In this document: piece by piece, positions 1 through 8,355 of the stretch | Numbering within the stretch: the stretch's first letter is position 1 | How the letters are laid out: each line of letters starts with the position of its first letter | Source of the DNA: Emergencia timonensis | GTDB taxonomy: Bacteria; Bacillota; Clostridia; Peptostreptococcales; Anaerovoracaceae | Length of the DNA: 64,000 bases | Reading direction: 5' to 3' | Assembly: GCF_900086585.1 (NCBI RefSeq) | Contig: NZ_FLKM01000009.1 | Coordinates: 930,001-994,000 of the forward strand | Made by a program: the position numbers and the translations under genes | Notes under the pieces: model-generated | The model's input: only the letters and a program-made list of their open reading frames with translations | The model's database searches: none | Told to the model about the DNA's origin: nothing

Positions 1-593
1 TCGAAGATGAAGACTCCCTATACAGTATCGAGATGCAACGCTTTGACGATTCTGCCCTTCCCATGCGTGGCCGCTACTACGCCTCAGCCATGGACATCGA
101 CCAGCTGCGGAGAGGAGAGGAATATAAGGAACTGAAAAAGAACTACGTCATCTTCATCTGCACCTTCGACCACTATGGGCTGGAGCAGGCCGTCTACAGC
201 TTCCAAAATTATGATATAAAAAACAGCTTGCCATACGGTGACGAATCCTATAAACTAATAGTAAATACAACGGCTCCTGCGAAAAATACACCGCCAGAGC
301 TGATACCGTTTTTCGACTACGTAAACCGCATGGAAGTGCCTGCAGATGACGCCTTCATCCAAGCGCTCCACAGGCAGGTACAGAAGTACAACACTTCGGA
401 ATGGAGGCGAAAGCTGATGACATTGGAAGAGAAGATAAAGCTGGAAGTAGAGATGGCGCGGGAAGAAGCGTTTAAAGAAGGGACGCAAGAAGAGAAGAAG
501 ATTGCCGCTCGGAAGATGAAAGCGGATGGGCTTGACCCCGAGGTTATTTCTAAGTATACTGAGTTGCCCATTAGCGAGATTGAAGGGCTATAG
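1..593 (+). CDS. Rpn/PD-(D/E)XK nuclease family transposase-like protein, 3' part
   Basis: The reading frame is open from base 3 to the stop at 593, so the gene begins left of the window and only its last ~196 codons are seen. The residues around an ALPMRGRYYASAMD stretch, followed by a VIFICTFDHYG strand, are typical of the Rpn (recombination-promoting nuclease, YhgA-like, PDDEXK_2) family: DNA endonucleases that promote RecA-independent recombination and are often annotated as transposases. The C-terminal 70 residues are a charged helix (EEKIKLEVEMAREEAFKEG) ending in a small helical tail, which is normal for the family. The catalytic core lies mostly outside the window. No inverted repeats were found, so it is not called an IS element. 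Confidence 0.72.
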   Translation, partial: EDEDSLYSIEMQRFDDSALPMRGRYYASAMDIDQLRRGEEYKELKKNYVIFICTFDHYGLEQAVYSFQNYDIKNSLPYGDESYKLIVNTTAPAKNTPPELIPFFDYVNRMEVPADDAFIQALHRQVQKYNTSEWRRKLMTLEEKIKLEVEMAREEAFKEGTQEEKKIAARKMKADGLDPEVISKYTELPISEIEGL

Positions 594-623
594 CCCGAAT
601 TGCCATATATACACGAAGCAAAA

Positions 624-657
624 GACTTCATACCGAAAAAGTATGAGGCCTTTTTTT
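624..657 (+). terminator. Intrinsic terminator after the Rpn-like gene
   Basis: A stem closes on the core CATAC/GTATG with one G-U pair and a CGAAAAA loop, followed by seven T residues (651-657). It lies about 30 bases past the stop codon at 593. Confidence 0.6.
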
Positions 658-785
658 GTTAATGCGGGAACGGTCTCTTATTTTAAAACTGATGGCTATT
701 TTTGAATGCGCCTTTTTTCAAAAATGCGGTTGTCAATTTATCATATCTTTACATTAATCACAAATTAATATTCCCATTTGGAATA

Positions 786-1700
786 CTAAAATTCTTTTAA
801 GTCCAACTGCACCCGCCAATTGCGGGCAAAATCAACAAAATCATGGGTCAGTCCGTTGAACTTTGCGGAATTCTGGATCACTAAAGCGATGATGCTTTTC
901 ACTGGATGGGTAAGATGAACAGCCCTCAGGGTTTGTCGTTTGTAAGTGAATAAGAGTCTTGCGGTCAGCAGGCTGACGCATTCTCCGTCTTCGACCAAGT
1001 CTAAAATTGTTTCAATGTTGCGATAGGTTTTCACTTTTTTCAGCTTGGCGCCAGAGGCTTCACAAGCGCTCAGGCAGAGGTCGTACATGCCGGTTTCGTT
1101 GTCGGGTATCGCAAAGATTTCCGCTGACATCTCATTGAGGTTTACTGAGCTGCGATGGGCAAAACGATGTTTTTCATTTACGATCAGACAGAGTTCGTTT
1201 TCCATCAGGTGGTAGCTGGTCAGAGAAGTCTTCAACACCTGGTTTGGCGAGATTGCCAGCAGAGCGAGGTCAATTTCATTTTTTTCCAAAAGCTTCAGGA
1301 GCTCTTTGCTGGGACGGTCGATGATTTCCACAGAGTCGACGGGGGAAAGGGTCTCTTTAAAAGATTTGATCAGAGGAATAAACCCGAAGCGGCCAATGAC
1401 TGGGATAATGCCAATTCTGAGGGTGCTGTTGTCAGGCACGTTATATTTTTCCATCGAAAGCAAAAGTGTTTCGTATTCTTCTGTAATGCGGCGTGCATAT
1501 TGAACAAATTCTTCTCCTGCGGTGGTCAGCAAAACAGGTCGTTTAGAACGATCAAAAAGGCTGATGTTTCCAATTTCTTCTTCTATCTTCAGAAGATGTT
1601 TCGAGAGAGAGGATTGAGACAGGCTGCAGGCTTCTGCAGCCACGGTAAAATTCTGATACTCTGCCAGTGCTAAAACATATTTTAATTCCTGAATATCCAT
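786..1700 (-). CDS. LysR-family transcriptional regulator
   Basis: 304 residues, the usual LysR length. An N-terminal winged helix-turn-helix (about residues 1-60, with SLSQSSLSKHLLKIEEEIG as the recognition segment) is followed by a periplasmic-binding-protein-like effector domain. The start is supported by AGGAGG just upstream on the minus strand. It is transcribed away from the decarboxylase/aminotransferase/antiporter operon starting at 1817, the classic arrangement for a LysR activator of its neighbour. The co-inducer is unknown; given the neighbours, an aromatic acid or amino acid is a reasonable guess only. Confidence 0.9.
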   Translation of the reverse strand: MDIQELKYVLALAEYQNFTVAAEACSLSQSSLSKHLLKIEEEIGNISLFDRSKRPVLLTTAGEEFVQYARRITEEYETLLLSMEKYNVPDNSTLRIGIIPVIGRFGFIPLIKSFKETLSPVDSVEIIDRPSKELLKLLEKNEIDLALLAISPNQVLKTSLTSYHLMENELCLIVNEKHRFAHRSSVNLNEMSAEIFAIPDNETGMYDLCLSACEASGAKLKKVKTYRNIETILDLVEDGECVSLLTARLLFTYKRQTLRAVHLTHPVKSIIALVIQNSAKFNGLTHDFVDFARNWRVQLDLKEF

Positions 1701-1734
1701 AAGCCTCCTCCATCGTACTATTCCATTTTGTCAT

Positions 1735-1749
1735 AATTGTATCACAATT
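1735..1749. promoter_or_regulatory. Candidate LysR box (T-N11-A dyad)
   Basis: A perfect 6-bp dyad AATTGT-ATC-ACAATT lies between the LysR gene and the operon. It fits the T-N11-A layout of LysR sites and sits about 30 bases upstream of a TATAAT hexamer at 1778-1783 that could serve the operon. Binding by the adjacent LysR is inferred. Confidence 0.5.
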
Positions 1750-1816
1750 CTGAATCAAACACAAGATTGATGACAGCTATAATAAGACCACAAAGAAAAA
1801 CAAGGAGGATATGATT

Positions 1817-2806
1817 ATGAAAGGTAAAATCGCATTAGAGGAACATTTCGCTACAGAGGAATATCTGGGTGATGTGAAGAGATTCTTTATTCGTGAAGGA
1901 GAGGACGTGTGGCAGAGAGCGAAGGGCATCATGTGTGATATTTCCGGCAGAAGGCTTGAATTGATGGACGAAGCTGGAATTGAAAAGACGATTCTTTCTC
2001 TTTCTTCTCCGACAATTCAGGCGATCCTGGATACGAAAGAAGCAGTGGATTCCGCTAAAAAAGTCAACGACTACATCGCGGAGCAGATTGTGAATCACAG
2101 AGATCGTTTTGATTCTTTTGCCGCCTTACCGACGCAGGATCCGGAAGCAGCAGCGAGAGAGCTGGAACGCTGTGTAAAAGAGTATGACTTTAAGGGAGCA
2201 TTGATCAACGGCTTCTGCAATATCGGCGATCCTGACGTGCCAGTTTATCTGGACGATCCGCGCAACATTCCATTCTGGGAGGCTGTCGAAAGCTTAGACG
2301 TACCGATTTATATCCATCCGCGTCCAGTAACAGAGACGGTGCGCAGAGAAGTATTCGGCGATAATCATTTCTGGATGGAGACGGCGGCGTGGGGCTGGCA
2401 TGCGAATCTTGGAACGCAAATTCTCCGATTGATTTCCAGCGGAATCTTTGATCGCTGCCCGAAACTGCAGATTGTAATCGGCCATATGGGAGAACTTCTG
2501 CCGATGTTCCTGTGGAGAATCACCAATCGCTGTAACAGCCACAAGAGAGACTGTCAGGCAGACCTTCCGATCAATCAATATTTTCAGCGCAACATCAGCA
2601 TTACCACATCGGGGAATTGCAGCACACCGGCACTGATGTGCGCCATGATGGAAATGAGCACGGAGCGCATCATGTTTTCTACGGATTATCCGTACGAGTC
2701 CATGAAGCAGGCAGCAGACTGGTTTGACAACATCCCGTTCTCCGACCTGGACAAAGAAAAGATGGGGCGTACCAATGCAGCCAAGCTGTTTAAGCTGGAT
2801 CTGTAG
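1817..2806 (+). CDS. Amidohydrolase-family decarboxylase, gamma-resorcylate / 2,3-dihydroxybenzoate decarboxylase type
   Basis: 329 residues. The start at 1817 is preferred over the ATG at 1811 because AGGAGG (1803-1808) lies 8 bases from 1817 and only 2 from 1811. The N-terminal GKIALEEHF motif is the hallmark of non-oxidative, metal-dependent benzoate decarboxylases of the amidohydrolase superfamily. The expected metal ligands are present: E8, H10, H167 (YIHPRP) and D290 (FSTDYP), plus the GHMGE histidine. Members of this family remove CO2 reversibly from ortho-hydroxybenzoates; the substrate here is not known. It is the first gene of an operon with an aminotransferase and an NhaC antiporter, which may point to an unusual amino-aromatic or imino-acid substrate. 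Related ACMSD-like functions cannot be excluded. Confidence 0.85.
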   Translation: MKGKIALEEHFATEEYLGDVKRFFIREGEDVWQRAKGIMCDISGRRLELMDEAGIEKTILSLSSPTIQAILDTKEAVDSAKKVNDYIAEQIVNHRDRFDSFAALPTQDPEAAARELERCVKEYDFKGALINGFCNIGDPDVPVYLDDPRNIPFWEAVESLDVPIYIHPRPVTETVRREVFGDNHFWMETAAWGWHANLGTQILRLISSGIFDRCPKLQIVIGHMGELLPMFLWRITNRCNSHKRDCQADLPINQYFQRNISITTSGNCSTPALMCAMMEMSTERIMFSTDYPYESMKQAADWFDNIPFSDLDKEKMGRTNAAKLFKLDL

Positions 2807-2819
2807 AAGGAGACAGGCT

Positions 2820-4016
2820 ATGAGAGATTATGAACCTGAGAAGATGAAAAAAATCACCTTTACCGGCATACGCCGGGTCATGGCAAGAGCCAATCAACTG
2901 GAAGCAGAAGGAGAATCAATCATCCATTTCGAAGTCGGACAGCCGGATTTTGTAACGCCAAAGTATATCAGAGACGCAGCTTGTGTCTCCTTGCAGGCGG
3001 GTAACACGCGTTACACCTCAAATTATGGTAATCTGGCGCTGCGCAAGGCGATTTCCGCCAAGCTGGAGAAGGAAAATCATATTTTTGCAGATCCAGAAAG
3101 CGAAATCATGGTTACAGTGGGCGGAGAAGAGGCCATGGCCGCCGCTGTCTTAGCTCTTGTAGACGCAGGAGACGAAGTGCTTCTCACTGACCCGGGGTAT
3201 TCCCCTTACGACAGCATGGTCAAAATCGCCAATGGGATTCCAGTCTATGTATCTCTGGACGAGAGCCGCAATTTCAATTTTGATCTGCAAGAACTGGAAA
3301 GCAAGATAACGACGAAAACAAAGCTGCTGGTGTTATGTAATCCATCCAATCCCACTGGAACGATGATAGATCGTGACAATCTCGCCGCGCTCAGTGAAGT
3401 CTGCATCCGCCATGATTTGCTTGTGATTGCTGACGAGGCCTATGAGCGAGTAATCTACGACGGGAACGAACACGTTTCTCTCGGCAGCCTTCCGGGTATG
3501 TTCGAGAGAACCATCACCATTCATTCCTTTTCTAAGAGTTATTCTATGTGTGGTTTCCGCATTGGCTATCTGGCGGCCAGCAAATCTTTGATGCAGATAT
3601 TGATTCGCTGTCATCAGAAAATGGTCCTCTGCGCAACCAGTTTTGCACAGGATGCAGCCCTGGCTGCTCTGGGAAAAGAATCGGATGAGATGAACCGCAT
3701 GCTGGATGCCTTTGACCAGCGGAGAAAAGTGATTTATGATACTCTTACAGAATTAAAGATCCCTTGCAACAGACCGCAGGCGGCGTTTTATGTATTTCCC
3801 AACGTCAGCTGCCTGGGTATGGACGGCGACCAATTCGCGCTGCGGTTTTTAGAAGAAAACGGCGTCGCCTGTGTGCCGGGGAGAGACTTTGGGGAAAATG
3901 CTAAAAATAATGTGAGGATTTCCTACGCTGCCTCTTTGGAAGACTGTCTGGAGGGTATGGCGCGGCTGAAGCAGTTTGTAGAGAAGGTGAGAGCTGAAGA
4001 AGGAGAAAAATCATGA
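2820..4016 (+). CDS. PLP-dependent class I/II aminotransferase
   Basis: 398 residues, fold type I aspartate-aminotransferase family. The start at 2820 has AAGGAG a few bases upstream and gives an N-terminus of the usual family length; the frame is open further upstream but that part overlaps the previous gene. Visible landmarks are FEVGQPDFVTP near the N-terminus, NPSNPTGT (carboxylate/PLP binding), DEAYERVIYDG (cofactor Asp) and SFSKSYSMCGFRIGY, where K239 should form the Schiff base. The gene follows the decarboxylase by 13 bases and overlaps the antiporter by ATGA, so the three are translationally linked. The amino donor cannot be told from sequence; aromatic or aspartate-type substrates are typical. 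Confidence 0.9.
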   Translation: MRDYEPEKMKKITFTGIRRVMARANQLEAEGESIIHFEVGQPDFVTPKYIRDAACVSLQAGNTRYTSNYGNLALRKAISAKLEKENHIFADPESEIMVTVGGEEAMAAAVLALVDAGDEVLLTDPGYSPYDSMVKIANGIPVYVSLDESRNFNFDLQELESKITTKTKLLVLCNPSNPTGTMIDRDNLAALSEVCIRHDLLVIADEAYERVIYDGNEHVSLGSLPGMFERTITIHSFSKSYSMCGFRIGYLAASKSLMQILIRCHQKMVLCATSFAQDAALAALGKESDEMNRMLDAFDQRRKVIYDTLTELKIPCNRPQAAFYVFPNVSCLGMDGDQFALRFLEENGVACVPGRDFGENAKNNVRISYAASLEDCLEGMARLKQFVEKVRAEEGEKS

Positions 4017-5464
4017 ACAGTGATGCAGCAAAGAAAGAGAGAAAAGGGGAGAGAAACCTGTCCGTTGGCGGCGCAGCATTGATTTTACTCGTAGTCTTTG
4101 CTACGATTATTTTGACCATTCGAGCAGGTGTCGGAACGAATATGGCGCTGCTCCTGGGAGCCTTTGAGGCTATGATCGCCTGTCTGCTCCTGCGAAAACC
4201 GTGGCAGGATGTGCAGAATCCAATCATAGAATTTATGAGCGGCACCCTGGTTGTCATCATCATCCTGATCGACGTAGGGGTCATGGTGGGCGCCTGGATC
4301 ATAGGCGGCACGGTGCCTTCGCTGATGTACTATGGTTTGAAATTAATTACTCCCGCATTGGTGGTGCCCATGGCCTTTCTGCTGTGTGCTGTCATGTCCA
4401 TCTTTACAGGTACCAGTTTTGGTTCCATCGCTACCATGGGGATTGCCGTAACCGGCGTCGCCATCGGTATCGGCGTACCGATGCCTCTGGTAGCCGGTGC
4501 CGTCGTAGCGGGGGCTCATGTGGGGGACAAAATGTCTCCTATGTCGGACAGTACAAATCTGTGTTCTGGTGTAACTGGCGTAGATCTGTATGAACATATC
4601 GGTGCAATGATGCATACCACGGTGCCTGCCGCGATAATCTCTTTGGTCATCTATTTTATCATGGGAATGAAGTATGCATCAGGTGAGGCAGCGGATGAAA
4701 ATGTCCAGCTGATGCTTCACACCTTAGCACAGAACTTCGATATCAGTATCTTTGCTCTGCTGCCGGCAGTCCTCATGATTGTCATCGCGGTCTTAAAAAT
4801 ACCGGCGGTGCTGGGTCTGACCTCCTGCGCGATCTTCAGCATTTTCTATGCGGTACTTCTGCAGGATGTGAGCCTCATGGACGTGATGCAGACGGCACTG
4901 AATGGATATATCTCTGACACCGGTGTGGACTTGGTAGACGGTATCCTCAACAGAGGCGGTATCAACTCGATGATGGGTACAGTGGGAATGATTATCCTCG
5001 CCTGCATGATGGGAGGCGCCCTTCAGGCGACGGGAGCGTTGAGCGTCATTATGGATAAGGTATTGCTCAGGAAGATGAACACGCCAAAATCACTGGTCAT
5101 CATTTCTATGATCTATAATTATCTGATATTGGCGGTTTCAGGAAATCAGATGCTGGGTGCGGTCATGTCTGGTCCGACTTTCTCAGAAAGTTACGATAAG
5201 ATGAATATTCACCGCAAAGTATTGTCTCGCTGCATGGGCGATACGGCCATTAACGGTTCGGCATTGATCCCGTGGTCTGTGGCTACAGTCTATGCTGTCG
5301 GTGTCTTGGGCACAGGTGATGCGTCCTTTATCCCTTATGAGTTCTTCTGCTATATCGTGCCGATCTTCACCCTTGTTTCAGCGTGTACAGGCTGGGCCAT
5401 GTGGCATTCCGACGGAACGAGGTTCCATGGAAGAAAGAAATATTCATCAAAAGTAAGTGCATAG
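4013..5464 (+). CDS. NhaC-family Na+/H+ antiporter
   Basis: 483 residues with about 11-12 hydrophobic segments. The conserved NhaC segment GDKMSPMSDSTNL is present near residue 175, and the partner GNQMLGAVMSGP segment lies in the second half. Such proteins exchange Na+ for H+ and, in the MleN subgroup, couple this to organic acid exchange (malate/lactate). Its start overlaps the aminotransferase stop (ATGA). Being the last gene of a decarboxylation operon, it may export the product or manage the proton consumed by decarboxylation; this is inference. A second NhaC paralogue lies at 46397. Confidence 0.9.
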   Translation: MNSDAAKKERKGERNLSVGGAALILLVVFATIILTIRAGVGTNMALLLGAFEAMIACLLLRKPWQDVQNPIIEFMSGTLVVIIILIDVGVMVGAWIIGGTVPSLMYYGLKLITPALVVPMAFLLCAVMSIFTGTSFGSIATMGIAVTGVAIGIGVPMPLVAGAVVAGAHVGDKMSPMSDSTNLCSGVTGVDLYEHIGAMMHTTVPAAIISLVIYFIMGMKYASGEAADENVQLMLHTLAQNFDISIFALLPAVLMIVIAVLKIPAVLGLTSCAIFSIFYAVLLQDVSLMDVMQTALNGYISDTGVDLVDGILNRGGINSMMGTVGMIILACMMGGALQATGALSVIMDKVLLRKMNTPKSLVIISMIYNYLILAVSGNQMLGAVMSGPTFSESYDKMNIHRKVLSRCMGDTAINGSALIPWSVATVYAVGVLGTGDASFIPYEFFCYIVPIFTLVSACTGWAMWHSDGTRFHGRKKYSSKVSA

Positions 5465-5472
5465 TATAGAAA

Positions 5473-5498
5473 ACCTCCGGCAGACACCGGAGGTTTTT
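5473..5498. terminator. Bidirectional terminator between convergent units
   Basis: Perfect 8-bp stem ACCTCCGG/CCGGAGGT with a 6-base loop, followed by T residues on the plus strand; A residues before it allow use from the minus strand as well. It separates the NhaC gene from the DtxR-family gene. Confidence 0.85.
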
Positions 5499-5511
5499 AA
5501 AAATAGCAAGT

Positions 5512-5871
5512 TTAGAGGAATACAGCCTTCAGTTTTTCATAACTCTCCTTGCTGATATCGTGTTCGATCTGACATGCGTCATGACGTGCAATTTCAAGAG
5601 GGACGCCGATCTGCAAAAGCAGTTTTACGAAAAAATCATATCTCTCGTAGATCTGCAATGCGATGGAAAACCCCTGGGGACTTAGTCTTAGACCTCCATT
5701 CTGTGCCTGCTCTACATATCCCTTGCCGCGCAGTTGTTTCAGTGCGACGGAAACGCTGGCCTTAGAAACGCCCATGGACTGAGCAATATTGACAGAATAA
5801 ACATCGCCTTCTTTCTTTTGAAGCATAAAAATTGTTTTCAAATAATCTTCTTTTGATCTGCCTAACTCCAT
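5512..5871 (-). CDS. DtxR/MntR-family metal-dependent regulator
   Basis: 119 residues, slightly short for the family. N-terminal winged HTH (residues ~1-60; GVSKASVSVALKQLRGKGYV is the recognition segment) and a dimerisation domain with the metal-site signature HDACQIEHDIS. It ends soon after this domain, so there is no SH3-like domain, as in MntR. It is the third gene of a minus-strand run TetR-CDF-DtxR, pointing to metal (probably Mn or Fe) sensing. A second, distinct DtxR-family regulator is at 40865 beside feoAB. Confidence 0.85.
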   Translation of the reverse strand: MELGRSKEDYLKTIFMLQKKEGDVYSVNIAQSMGVSKASVSVALKQLRGKGYVEQAQNGGLRLSPQGFSIALQIYERYDFFVKLLLQIGVPLEIARHDACQIEHDISKESYEKLKAVFL

Positions 5872-5907
5872 ATTTGTTTTTCTCCCTTCATTAGATTGTA
5901 ACGGATG

Positions 5908-7089
5908 TTAACCATGTAACCGGAAACGCTCTCGTCGCAGGACGCCTTTGATCATCACCAGATAGGTATCGCTTTCGGCCGTAAAGGCTTTTTCAACTTC
6001 CTGGCGGATATCCTCTTCTTGATTCTGCAGGTCAGCAGGATACAGCAGATCGAAGATGACTTTGATATGAGTGCCGCTTTCAACTAACCTGAAATGATCC
6101 ACGGCCAATCTGTCTCCGTATTTCTGCAACGCCGAATTGACGATTGTTTGGGTTTTTTCCGCTAATGCCTCATCCTCGATCAGATAGTCAACTTGTATAA
6201 ACGTATCACAGTGATATTTTTTGTATAGGAGAAAAGCCGCTTCTTCAGCCACCCTGTTGAGTCGCTCACAGTGTTCCTTGCGGCCTGTGATATGCATAGA
6301 GATGACAAAATAACCGAAGCCGTAGTCATGAATCATCAGATCATAGATGCCGGCCACTTGTGGGTGTTCTTTGACACAGGCTATGATATTCTGCAGCAAG
6401 TTTTCATCAGGGGCTTTCCCCATGATTCTTCCCAGGACTTCCCATAAGCTTTTTACGCCGGCAAAGATGATAAAGAGAGATACCAGGATACCGCAATAAC
6501 CATCAATTTTCCAACTCGTCAGATGGGTGACAATAGTGGATGACAGAACGGCAAATGTAGCGGCGGAATCGCTGATACAGTCTGCTGCAACGGCTTTCAA
6601 GGTTTCCGAATCTGCTATTCTGGCAATGCGTTTGTTATAGAAATACATATAGCCCTTGACTATAATAGAAAGCGTCAGGACGATGACAATTGCAGCACTG
6701 AACAGTGGTTTTTGCGGGTTGGTGATGGCTAGAGCTGCAGTATGGGCAAGGGCTGTTCCCATAAAAACCACGGCGCACGAGGTAAAAATGCTCATAATCC
6801 ATTCAATCCTACCATGACCGAAAGGATGGACGCTGCCACCACCATACACTGCAATCTTAAAGCCTAGAAATGATAGTATTGATGTACCGGCATCTGCCAG
6901 ATTGTTGAATCCATCTGTTGTAATAGCGATGGAATGGTTCAAGGCACCGATGGTAATTTTAGCAGCACATAAAAGCAAGTTCAATAAGATACCGGTTATG
7001 CTGGCTAAGGCGGCGTAGGCTTTTTTTACTCTTGGGTTGGATAAGTCCTCCTTGTTTTTAATAAACAATCCAGCTAATAATGTTATCAT
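5908..7089 (-). CDS. Cation diffusion facilitator transporter, probably Mn(II) exporter (MntE-like)
   Basis: 393 residues from the start at 7089, which has GGAGGA at good spacing; the longer frame to 7134 lacks a site and would run into an operator-like stretch. About six membrane segments are followed by a cytosolic domain that is longer than usual and may be duplicated. In TM2 the motif is DGFNNLADAG and in TM5 ADCISDSA, giving an N-D-D-D site A. That set is reported for Mn-exporting CDFs such as streptococcal MntE, whereas Zn transporters use H-D-H-D. The HPFGHGR loop is typical. It lies directly downstream of a TetR regulator and upstream of a DtxR/MntR regulator. Confidence 0.82.
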   Translation of the reverse strand: MITLLAGLFIKNKEDLSNPRVKKAYAALASITGILLNLLLCAAKITIGALNHSIAITTDGFNNLADAGTSILSFLGFKIAVYGGGSVHPFGHGRIEWIMSIFTSCAVVFMGTALAHTAALAITNPQKPLFSAAIVIVLTLSIIVKGYMYFYNKRIARIADSETLKAVAADCISDSAATFAVLSSTIVTHLTSWKIDGYCGILVSLFIIFAGVKSLWEVLGRIMGKAPDENLLQNIIACVKEHPQVAGIYDLMIHDYGFGYFVISMHITGRKEHCERLNRVAEEAAFLLYKKYHCDTFIQVDYLIEDEALAEKTQTIVNSALQKYGDRLAVDHFRLVESGTHIKVIFDLLYPADLQNQEEDIRQEVEKAFTAESDTYLVMIKGVLRRERFRLHG

Positions 7090-7106
7090 AAAATCTCCTC
7101 CTTCAA

Positions 7107-7135
7107 TTTTGAACGTTAATTCAATATTGTTCAAT
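7107..7135. promoter_or_regulatory. Possible second TetR half-site cluster before the CDF gene
   Basis: The stretch holds TTGAAC (7109-7114) and GTTCAAT (7129-7135), the same half-sites as the perfect dyad at 7729-7746, but in a less regular array (an ATTCAAT copy lies between). It sits between the TetR stop and the CDF start, so it could allow separate control of the transporter. Confidence 0.35.
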
Positions 7136-7151
7136 AAAAAAAGGAACTGGT

Positions 7152-7715
7152 CTAGCGACCAATTCCCGATAGATACATTTTTGATAATTGATACAACATA
7201 GTCAGCGCCCAGTCCTTTCCCTTATAGTGATACATCATCTGCATCGAAGCATCCACGAAGTTGTTGGCGACAATGTGTATGAAGACGTCGTCTGCATTTT
7301 CGTCATTTTGATGTTTGTATTGAAAGTGTTTCTCAACTTCCCGTATAAAACGATCTTTTTCCTGAGCGTACTTTGTGCCTTCGCTTTTATCCATCAAAAT
7401 AATGAATTCCTGCCGATGCGCAAATAAATTCATCAGACAATCTGTTTCTGCTTTACTGAAGCCACGGGATTCACGGTTCGCCTTATCGATGTCTTCCGAA
7501 GCCATGACCTGGCCCCAATCATACAAGACGGGCTGGAGCACGGCATCAAAAAGTGATTCCTTGTTCTTATAGTAAGAGTAAATCAGCCCTGTAGGTATTT
7601 TTGCCTTTGCGGCGATGCCGCGCATTGTAGCAGACTTGTAACCGCTGCAATAGAATTCTTCTAATGCCGAAGCTAGAATTCTTTCTCTTATTTCATCTTT
7701 TAATATCTGTGCCAT
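7152..7715 (-). CDS. TetR/AcrR-family regulator
   Basis: 187 residues from the ATG at 7715, chosen because GAGGT lies 5 bases upstream on the minus strand; the TTG at 7745 would place the start inside the operator. The N-terminal HTH (RERILASALEEFYCSGYKSATMRGIAAKAKIP region, ending GLIYSYYKNKESLF) is typical; the C-terminal ligand domain is variable. It leads a unit with the CDF exporter and DtxR-type regulator. Its likely job is to repress this unit and itself. Confidence 0.87.
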   Translation of the reverse strand: MAQILKDEIRERILASALEEFYCSGYKSATMRGIAAKAKIPTGLIYSYYKNKESLFDAVLQPVLYDWGQVMASEDIDKANRESRGFSKAETDCLMNLFAHRQEFIILMDKSEGTKYAQEKDRFIREVEKHFQYKHQNDENADDVFIHIVANNFVDASMQMMYHYKGKDWALTMLYQLSKMYLSGIGR

Positions 7716-7728
7716 AGCATACCTCAAC

Positions 7729-7746
7729 ATTGAACTTATGTTCAAT
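7729..7746. promoter_or_regulatory. TetR operator candidate
   Basis: Perfect dyad ATTGAAC-TTAT-GTTCAAT with 7-bp arms, just upstream of the ribosome site of the TetR gene. This is where autorepression would act. Related half-sites occur before the CDF gene. Confidence 0.6.
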
Positions 7747-7861
7747 TATAGATGTGAAGGTGATGTTTGTCAAGGGAATTAAGGAGAAATGAAAATTGTA
7801 TGCACCGTAAAAAATTTATAATAGCTACATACATAGTAATATAAAGTGCAAAAAAATTATA

Positions 7862-7890
7862 TTGCATTCTATATCAACATAACTTATAAT
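7862..7890 (+). promoter_or_regulatory. Sigma-A promoter of the B12 riboswitch transcript
   Basis: TTGCAT (7862-7867), 17-base spacer, TATAAT (7885-7890). Transcription would start near 7897, directly before the aptamer. Confidence 0.65.
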
Positions 7891-7904
7891 GACATATGAA
7901 CTAG

Positions 7905-8085
7905 GTTCATTTTCGCATAACTGAATATGGAAAACGGTCAGCCTATGCGGCTGATAATAGGGAAATCGGTGTAAGTCCGGTACAGTCACCCCTACTGTAA
8001 CGCAGACGAGAAAACAACAGCCATTGGAGAAATCTGAGAAGGCGTTTTCAAGAGAGAAGCGAAGTCAGTAGACCTGCCGTGAAGC
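7905..8085 (+). promoter_or_regulatory. Cobalamin (adenosylcobalamin) riboswitch
   Basis: All hallmark segments are present in order: a GGTGTAAGTCCGG-type conserved strand near 7968, ACAGTCACCCCTACTGTAACG near 7982, and the B12 box AAGTCAGTAGACCTGCC near 8062-8078. A peripheral stem AGCCTATGCGGCT is also visible near 7939. In this class, cobalamin binding turns the downstream gene off. The expression platform is the terminator at 8165-8191, and the controlled gene is the giant surface protein at 8356. Confidence 0.92.
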
Positions 8086-8164
8086 AAAATTCTTACTTCT
8101 GGGATGAGGATATGATAAAGAATTGCGTTTTAACGTGCAGTCAAATTCATAGCAAAATTATTTT

Positions 8165-8191
8165 ACCTCTTCAGATGAGAAGAGGTTTTTT
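8165..8191 (+). terminator. Riboswitch expression-platform terminator
   Basis: Perfect 8-bp stem ACCTCTTC/GAAGAGGT with a 6-base loop and a run of T residues, about 80 bases after the B12 box and 165 bases before the start codon. The position fits premature termination when cobalamin is bound. The rest of the leader (8192-8340) holds no gene I can support. Confidence 0.75.
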
Positions 8192-8355
8192 ATTATGCAG
8201 GAAATATCAAGGAACGCACTTTACGAAGCGTTGCCCAGTGTGGGCGACATTTGCGGATAGGATTCTTTGGCATCGTCATTTCCACGTTTTTTAGACCTCC
8301 TCTAAGGATTTTGTGAGAAGAAAATGGAATACAATTTTTATTGAGGAGGAAGATG

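Noticed and set aside
1..660. Complete insertion sequence at the left edge
   Set aside because: Only a partial Rpn-like frame is seen and no terminal inverted repeats or target duplication are visible.
8079..8294. 71-codon open frame in the riboswitch leader
   Set aside because: It starts at the end of the B12 box, runs through the terminator hairpin and has no ribosome site.
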